Positions 4,970 through 8,221 of a stretch of DNA of 8,221 bases are shown here, one piece after another. The first letter of the stretch is position 1. The number at the start of each line of letters is the position of its first letter. The DNA comes from Clostridia bacterium (GTDB taxonomy: Bacteria; Bacillota_A; Clostridia; Christensenellales; Aristaeellaceae): contig JAFUPO010000166.1 in assembly GCA_017481185.1 (NCBI GenBank), positions 1 through 8,221 on the forward strand, written 5' to 3'. The notes below the pieces were generated by a model. The model made no database searches. It saw only the letters and a program-made list of their open reading frames with translations, and was not told the DNA's origin. The position numbers were made by a program, and so were the translations under genes.

Positions 4970-4999
4970 CTGATAGAAAATCGAATTTTAATCTATAAT
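4970..4999 (+). promoter_or_regulatory. Promoter of the XRE regulator gene
   Basis: TATAAT (4994-4999) with a weak -35 CTGATA (4970-4975) at 18 bases. Operator 2 fills the space between the two hexamers, consistent with autorepression. The leader would be about 20 bases. Confidence 0.65.
4977..4997. promoter_or_regulatory. Operator 2 of the divergent XRE/operon region
   Basis: A 21-base site differing from operator 1 at three positions (11, 12 and 15) and lying exactly 60 bases from it in the same orientation. Its inner palindrome is weaker, which predicts lower affinity than operator 1. It overlaps the XRE gene -10. Confidence 0.65.
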
Positions 5000-5023
5000 A
5001 AAAGCATCTGAAAGGCTGAGGTG

Positions 5024-5344
5024 ATGGGATTGATTGGCGAACGCTTGCTTGAACTTCGCAAGGATGCAGGGCTGACGCAGGATGATCTGGCAGCCATCCT
5101 GCGCATTAATAAGCACTCTATTTCCTCCTACGAGCGTGATAAGAGCGAGCCGCCGGATGCCATCAAGATCGCCATCGCGCGGTACTTCAACGTATCTGTT
5201 GATTATCTCCTGGGGCTGACGGAGATCCCTCAGCCCCTCGATAGGCAGGAAAATAGCTTTCGCTTGCCCAAGGGTTTTCCCGCCCGGTTTGTGACGGAGC
5301 TTCGCCACTACGCAGAATACCTTTTGACCAAAGCAAAGGACTGA
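5024..5344 (+). CDS. XRE-family helix-turn-helix transcriptional repressor
   Basis: A 106-residue protein with an N-terminal Cro/CI-type DNA-binding domain at about residues 4-63: GERLLELRKDAGLTQDDLA, then the recognition helix region INKHSISSYERDKSEPP and the closing FNVSVDYLLGLTE. This is the usual phage-repressor-like layout. The remaining 40 residues form a short tail with no recognised domain. The start is uncertain: GTG at 5021, ATG at 5024 or TTG at 5030 are in frame. AAAGG at 5011-5015 suits the ATG, while GAGGTG just before it would suit the TTG. The gene is divergent from the membrane-protein operon, and two matching 21-base sites cover both promoters, so it most likely represses itself and the operon. 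A terminator follows immediately. The signal it senses is not apparent. Confidence 0.92.
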   Translation: MGLIGERLLELRKDAGLTQDDLAAILRINKHSISSYERDKSEPPDAIKIAIARYFNVSVDYLLGLTEIPQPLDRQENSFRLPKGFPARFVTELRHYAEYLLTKAKD

Positions 5345-5376
5345 ACAGGCAACTGGATAACAGCTGCCTGTTTTTT
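5345..5376 (+). terminator. Terminator of the XRE gene
   Basis: ACAGGCA...CTG (5345-5355) pairs with CAG...TGCCTGT (5361-5371) with one internal mismatch, loop of five bases, then a run of T to 5376. It begins directly after the stop codon. Confidence 0.88.
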
Positions 5377-5453
5377 GATGCAGCCTCCATGCTGATTCAG
5401 TGCGCCACATAAAAAGACACGGTTTAGCGCTTGATGTTTGTAAAGTCCGCAAG

Positions 5454-5481
5454 TTGACATTTAAGGTCGAATCGATATAAT
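5454..5481 (+). promoter_or_regulatory. Promoter of the alcohol dehydrogenase gene
   Basis: Both hexamers are consensus: TTGACA (5454-5459) and TATAAT (5476-5481), with a 16-base spacer. Transcription should start near 5488, about 50 bases before the start codon. Such a strong core promoter usually goes with a repressor, and a palindrome overlaps the -10. Confidence 0.85.
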
Positions 5482-5489
5482 GATTATGT
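5475..5489. promoter_or_regulatory. PerR/Fur-box-like palindrome over the -10
   Basis: The core ATAAT-G-ATTAT (5477-5487) is a perfect palindrome. The 15-base site matches the PerR consensus TTATAATNATTATAA at 12 of 14 defined positions. Part of the left half is explained by the -10 itself, so the match is suggestive only. A peroxide or iron-responsive repressor would fit an iron enzyme in an anaerobe. Confidence 0.35.
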
Positions 5490-5537
5490 ACCATGGATCT
5501 ATTGCCCCCATTTGTGTGTGCAAAGAAGGGAATTGGC

Positions 5538-6683
5538 ATGAAATCATTTGAGATTAAAACAAAGGTTCATTTTGGTGAAAATGCCCTTGAGCGCCTGGCC
5601 CAGATGCCCTATCAGCGGGTATTGGTCATCACGGATCCTTTTATCGCTAATGGCCCTATGATCAAATTGATCACCGAGCCGTTGGACAGGTCTGGAAAGA
5701 CTTACGATATTTTTTGTGATGTGGTTGCGGATACGCCCATTGATAAAGTGGTCGTTGGCGTGAAAAAGATGCTGGAATACCTGCCCGATGCGATCGTTGC
5801 GGTGGGCGGCGGCTCGGCCATCGACTCCTCCAAGGCAATCCGCGAGTTTGCATTGAAAATGAACCATTATGCGGATGTGGCACTGATCGCCATTCCCACC
5901 ACCAGCGGCACCGGCTCCGAGGTCACCTCTTTTGCGGTGGTCAATGATACGGTGGCAGAAACCAAGTATCCGTTGGTATCGCCTTCCTTGACGGCGGAAG
6001 AAGCCATCCTGGATGCGGAGCTTGTAAAATCTGTCCCTCCGGCAACCACGGCGGATACCGGCATGGACGTGTTGACCCACGCCATCGAGGCCTACGTAAG
6101 CACGGATCACAATGAGTTTTCTACCGCATTGGCTGAAAAGTCAATTGAGATTGTTGGCGTATTCCTGCTCAGAGCTTATTTGAACGGCGACGATACCCAT
6201 GCTAGGCAAAAGATGCACGTGGCATCCTGCCTGGCAGGCCTTGCCTTCAATTCGGCTTCACTGGGCCTTACCCATAGCATGGCCCATCAGCTGGGCGGCC
6301 ACTTCCATATCCCCCATGGCCGTGCCAATGCCATGCTGCTGCCCCATATCATCGAGTATAATGCAGACATCCATAAGGGTAGCCACAGCCAGTCTGAATA
6401 TCATCCGTCGGTGAAGCGCTACTCCACCATCGCTCACATCCTGGGCCTGAGCAGCTATAACAAGGTGATGAGCGTACGCTCACTGATCCAGTGGATTCAG
6501 TTCATGAATCAGGATATGAATATCCCGGCCAAGATTTCTGAGATCGGCACCATCTCCGTGAACGATTACATGAGCAAGGTAGAGGCCATGGCAGAGGCCG
6601 CCTTGGCAGATTCCTGCACGGCAACGAACCCCAGAACGCCGGATAAGGAAGCAGTTATGCGGATCTATCGCAACCTGTGGTAA
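5538..6683 (+). CDS. Iron-containing alcohol dehydrogenase (PduQ/FucO-like group III)
   Basis: A 381-residue cytosolic NAD(P)-dependent enzyme interconverting primary alcohols and aldehydes with an active-site iron. The N-terminal nucleotide-binding domain carries GGGSAIDSSKA (90-100) and PTTSGTGSEVT (120-130). The C-terminal helical domain holds the metal ligands, read as D177, H181, H246 and H260 in GMDVLTHAIEA, GLTHSMAHQLGG and IPHGRANAMLLPH; spacings match the family. The start at 5538 has GAAGGG seven bases upstream and gives the usual length. The longer frame from 5493 would add 15 residues with no ribosome binding site. It closely resembles the 1-propanol dehydrogenase type, but no microcompartment genes are nearby and no N-terminal encapsulation peptide is evident, so a general fermentative role is likelier. 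It has its own promoter and terminator. Substrate cannot be fixed. Confidence 0.94.
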   Translation: MKSFEIKTKVHFGENALERLAQMPYQRVLVITDPFIANGPMIKLITEPLDRSGKTYDIFCDVVADTPIDKVVVGVKKMLEYLPDAIVAVGGGSAIDSSKAIREFALKMNHYADVALIAIPTTSGTGSEVTSFAVVNDTVAETKYPLVSPSLTAEEAILDAELVKSVPPATTADTGMDVLTHAIEAYVSTDHNEFSTALAEKSIEIVGVFLLRAYLNGDDTHARQKMHVASCLAGLAFNSASLGLTHSMAHQLGGHFHIPHGRANAMLLPHIIEYNADIHKGSHSQSEYHPSVKRYSTIAHILGLSSYNKVMSVRSLIQWIQFMNQDMNIPAKISEIGTISVNDYMSKVEAMAEAALADSCTATNPRTPDKEAVMRIYRNLW

Positions 6684-6690
6684 AGCAAAC

Positions 6691-6722
6691 AACGCGCCCC
6701 GCCAATAGACGGGGCGCGTTTT
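6691..6722 (+). terminator. Terminator of the alcohol dehydrogenase gene
   Basis: A perfect 11-base G+C-rich stem, AACGCGCCCCG (6691-6701) with CGGGGCGCGTT (6710-6720), 8-base loop, then four T. It starts seven bases after the stop. Confidence 0.9.
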
Positions 6723-6729
6723 CAATAGG

Positions 6730-6766
6730 AAAAAAACAGGCACAGCAGTTTAGTCTGCCGTGCCTG
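6730..6766 (-). terminator. Terminator of the small-protein gene
   Basis: On the minus strand CAGGCACGGCAG (6766-6755) pairs with CTGCTGTGCCTG (6748-6737) with one mismatch and a 6-base loop, followed by seven T (6736-6730). It converges with the alcohol dehydrogenase terminator only eight bases away. Confidence 0.9.
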
Positions 6767-6781
6767 TTCGAGCTTGATGGA

Positions 6782-7015
6782 TTACTTTTCTTCAGTCAGC
6801 CATTCCTGAGCCTTGGCGGGGGAAAGGCGCTTGATAGCTTCCTCGGCGTATTTGGATTCGGAGCCGCCGAAGGTGTAGAGGAAGAACTTGCCTCCCTCGG
6901 TTTTGTAGAGGCTCTCCTCGTAGCCAGTGGGATCACCATATTCGCCGCTGGTACGCTTTTCGATCAGCTGGGAGGCTTCGGTATCGTATTCAACTTTGCA
7001 AATGATCTTCTTCAT
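6782..7015 (-). CDS. Conserved small protein, 77 residues, unknown function
   Basis: A small acidic cytosolic-looking protein with no membrane segment. The pattern KxYDTExAxLI near the N-terminus (EYDTEASQLIEKR), then YEESLYKTEGGKFFLYTFGG and SKYAEEA, and a closing AKAQEWLTEE resembles a group of small hypothetical proteins I recall as common in Bacillota, often on accessory DNA (YDTxTA...EELYxKKxGEFFLxGxGGxxSKYA). No function is established for them to my knowledge. The start has AAAGG at 7029-7025, nine bases upstream. It is monocistronic, with an extended -10 promoter and a strong terminator. The leader of about 85 bases carries two small G+C-rich hairpins. Confidence 0.85.
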   Translation of the reverse strand: MKKIICKVEYDTEASQLIEKRTSGEYGDPTGYEESLYKTEGGKFFLYTFGGSESKYAEEAIKRLSPAKAQEWLTEEK

Positions 7016-7029
7016 GAGAAAATTCCTTT

Positions 7030-7072
7030 CTTTTTATGGGCGCGGGCCGCGCCTGAAATTCAGCCGCCGGAG
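7030..7072 (-). other. Paired G+C-rich hairpins in the small-protein gene leader
   Basis: On the transcript, CCGCC-tcc-GGCGG is followed by GGCGCG-gcc-CGCGCC, then an A-rich stretch and the ribosome binding site. Neither is followed by a U tract, so they are not terminators. They may stabilise the mRNA or modulate translation. No known riboswitch is recognised. Confidence 0.4.
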
Positions 7073-7105
7073 GCGGGACTGGTCTGCCTGCGCAAACAAG
7101 AGGAC

Positions 7106-7134
7106 ATTTTATCATAACTTTTGCGAATTGGCAA
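7106..7134 (-). promoter_or_regulatory. Promoter of the small-protein gene
   Basis: Minus strand: -35 TTGCCA (7134-7129), 17-base spacer, and TAAAAT (7111-7106) with an extended -10 TG. The hexamers are the same as in the opposed promoter at 7169-7197. Confidence 0.78.
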
Positions 7135-7168
7135 CGGATGAGGCAAAATTTTCCTAAATCGGTGTCCC

Positions 7169-7197
7169 TTGCCATGAAGAACGGTTCGTGCTAAAAT
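7169..7197 (+). promoter_or_regulatory. Promoter of the two-helix membrane protein gene
   Basis: TTGCCA (7169-7174), 17-base spacer and TAAAAT (7192-7197) preceded by TGC, an extended -10. It uses the same hexamer pair as the divergent promoter 35 bases to the left. Confidence 0.78.
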
Positions 7198-7205
7198 AGG
7201 CACGA
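7186..7205. promoter_or_regulatory. Inverted repeat flanking the -10: TCGTGC-N8-GCACGA
   Basis: Perfect 6-base arms at 7186-7191 and 7200-7205 enclose the -10 hexamer. Placement from the extended -10 to the start of transcription is classic for a repressor site. No dedicated regulator is adjacent. Confidence 0.5.
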
Positions 7206-7250
7206 GCCAAGCTGCTGGTAGAACGCAGCGCGATACAAAGGAGAACGCAC

Positions 7251-7823
7251 ATGATCAGAGAAGTTAAACTGGACCTCCAGAAAGCTCAAAAGGTGTTTCG
7301 CAACTACTTCGGTATTTATTTGGAGCTGCGCCTAGGCCTCATCGCAGCGGGGATTTTGGCCTGTATTTATTTTGCCATCACCGGCAGCGACGATTTGTAT
7401 ACGGCGCTGATCATTACCGGCATCGTGGCGGCAGTGATGCTGGGCGATATCCGCACCCTCAAAGATCTGATTCGGGTGAAGAAGGAATTAAAGGAAGGCA
7501 AGGCCAAACAGGATCAGATTCAGGTGAAGGATCTGAAATTGAACACCCAGGCCAGCCTGTATTCTATCGGCGGCGCCCTGGAGGGCAAGTTCAAGTGCCT
7601 CTTGACGGATGGCAAAGGAAATGATTACCGGGTGTGCGTAGGCCGGGTCAGCGATTTGACCCATATCCTGGATCTGGTCAAAAACCGCTATATCGTGATT
7701 GACTACCTTCCCAAGAGCAAGGTGCTTACCGCCATTCATGTGATTCCGGCCTACGAAAACGAGGGGGAACAGACCTCCTTTGAGTTCCAATTAAAAAGTA
7801 CGCTGGGGCACTATATGGATTAA
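7251..7823 (+). CDS. Unrecognised protein with two N-terminal membrane helices
   Basis: A 190-residue protein of no family I recognise. Two hydrophobic segments lie at about residues 27-44 (RLGLIAAGILACIYFAI) and 51-65 (TALIITGIVAAVMLG), joined by a short loop. A charged helix rich in Lys and Glu follows (66-90, possible coiled coil), then a probably beta-rich cytosolic domain (95-175) with Tyr-Ser-Ile-Gly-Gly, a DGKGNDYRVCVG stretch and NRYIVIDYLPKSKVLTAIHV. The layout (N-terminal hairpin anchor, soluble C-terminal domain) suggests a membrane-bound sensor or scaffold, but that is a guess. AAAGGAG seven bases upstream fixes the start. It has its own promoter with a palindromic site and its own terminator, so it is monocistronic. 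Confidence 0.87.
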   Translation: MIREVKLDLQKAQKVFRNYFGIYLELRLGLIAAGILACIYFAITGSDDLYTALIITGIVAAVMLGDIRTLKDLIRVKKELKEGKAKQDQIQVKDLKLNTQASLYSIGGALEGKFKCLLTDGKGNDYRVCVGRVSDLTHILDLVKNRYIVIDYLPKSKVLTAIHVIPAYENEGEQTSFEFQLKSTLGHYMD

Positions 7824-7830
7824 GACCCTT

Positions 7831-7860
7831 AAAGAGGCGATCAAAAAAGATCGCCTCTTT
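7831..7860 (+). terminator. Terminator of the membrane protein gene
   Basis: A perfect 12-base stem AAAGAGGCGATC (7831-7842) / GATCGCCTCTTT (7849-7860) with a six-A loop; the T-rich sequence after it is interrupted by GA. The stem ends are A and T rich, so it may also work for minus-strand transcription. Confidence 0.88.
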
Positions 7861-7967
7861 GATTTATTTTCTTTTTAAAAAGCTGTTTCACTTACCAAGG
7901 AAACGGGTATACTTCATATGTCACCGGGAAAGAAACGAACTTAAAGATATAACGGAGGTAATTGATT

Positions 7968-8221
7968 ATGAAGTGGGTATGCAAGGTTTGCGGTTACATT
8001 CACGAGGGTTCCGAGGCTCCTGATTTCTGCCCCATCTGCAAGGCTCCCAAGAGCCGCTTTGAGGTAATGGCAGAGGGGAAGACCTGGGCTGCCGAGCACA
8101 TTCTGGGCGTTGCCAAGGACGCCCCCGAAGAGATCAAAGAAGGCCTGCGCTCCAACTTTATGGGCGAGTGCACCGAGGTGGGTATGTACCTGGTCATGGC
8201 CCGTGTGGCCCATCGGGAAGG
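7968..8221 (+). CDS. Rubrerythrin, rubredoxin domain first (5' part only)
   Basis: The first 84 codons are present and the gene leaves the right edge. Rubrerythrins of this reversed type act in anaerobes as NAD(P)H-linked peroxidases that remove hydrogen peroxide with a rubredoxin iron and a diiron site. The rubredoxin-like domain has C5-x2-C8 and C21-x2-C24 ([15 protein letters not shown]). It is followed by the start of the four-helix ferritin-like domain, with [20 protein letters not shown], where the Glu of GEC is the expected first iron ligand. The start is set by GGAGGT eight bases upstream. A TATACT at 7908-7913 may be the -10, with a poor -35 near 7885. A tail of a second rubrerythrin lies at 2587-2661, about 5.4 kb to the left. 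Confidence 0.93.
   Translation, partial: MKWVCKVCGYIHEGSEAPDFCPICKAPKSRFEVMAEGKTWAAEHILGVAKDAPEEIKEGLRSNFMGECTEVGMYLVMARVAHRE

Noticed and set aside
4855..5023. Riboswitch in the divergent intergenic region
   Set aside because: The structure seen is explained by promoters and paired operators; no known aptamer consensus was recognised.
5493..5537. 15-residue N-terminal extension of the alcohol dehydrogenase as a microcompartment targeting peptide
   Set aside because: No ribosome binding site precedes the ATG at 5493, its codons overlap the predicted start of transcription closely, and the ATG at 5538 gives the normal family start.
5544..6110. 188-codon minus-strand frame inside the alcohol dehydrogenase gene
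   Set aside because: It is a shadow of a clearly recognisable enzyme gene.

Overview
The window looks like a chromosomal segment of an anaerobic Gram-positive bacterium, probably Bacillota/Clostridia. Evidence: strong AGGAGG-type ribosome binding sites, consensus TTGACA/TATAAT promoters (several with an extended -10), U-tailed hairpin terminators, an iron-type alcohol dehydrogenase and a rubredoxin-first rubrerythrin. No rRNA, tRNA, CRISPR array or intact insertion sequence is visible. Species cannot be set from this sequence.

Left part (1-2110, minus strand, visibly A+T richer than the right part): a compact type II restriction-modification operon. A C5-cytosine methyltransferase (905-2110) is followed, with a 4-base overlap, by a PD-(D/E)XK restriction endonuclease resembling the PmeII group (183-908). 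A third, unrecognised gene overlaps the nuclease stop by one base and runs off the left edge. An extended -10 promoter lies about 20 bases upstream of the methyltransferase.

Junction (2111-3048): no intact gene. It holds two arrays of helically phased GTTGTA-type direct repeats, hairpins with a terminator, an inverted repeat CAAAACC-N12-GGTTTTG, and directly after it the last 24 codons of a rubrerythrin gene (2587-2661) with its own strong terminator. I read this as the right boundary of an integrated element carrying the restriction-modification genes, inserted in or replacing the 3' end of a rubrerythrin gene. This is inference. Four CTATGYCAC repeats follow at 2784-2832.

Middle (3049-5344): a leftward operon of unrecognised membrane-associated proteins, divergent from an XRE-family repressor gene. 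Two near-identical 21-base sites, exactly 60 bases apart, sit one at each of the two divergent promoters, so the repressor probably controls itself and the operon. The first operon gene is broken by a single in-frame amber codon: a membrane anchor plus a Cys/His module lies before the stop, and a second Cys/His module with the same C-x11-C-x2-H spacing lies after it. This is the most unusual coding feature here.

Right part (5345-8221): an iron-dependent alcohol dehydrogenase with a consensus promoter and a PerR-box-like palindrome over its -10, then a divergent pair encoding a 77-residue small protein (leftward) and a two-helix membrane protein (rightward), then the 5' part of a rubrerythrin gene leaving the right edge. 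The units are mostly monocistronic and each is closed by a clear terminator. Two rubrerythrin loci, one reduced to a tail, therefore occur within about 5.5 kb.
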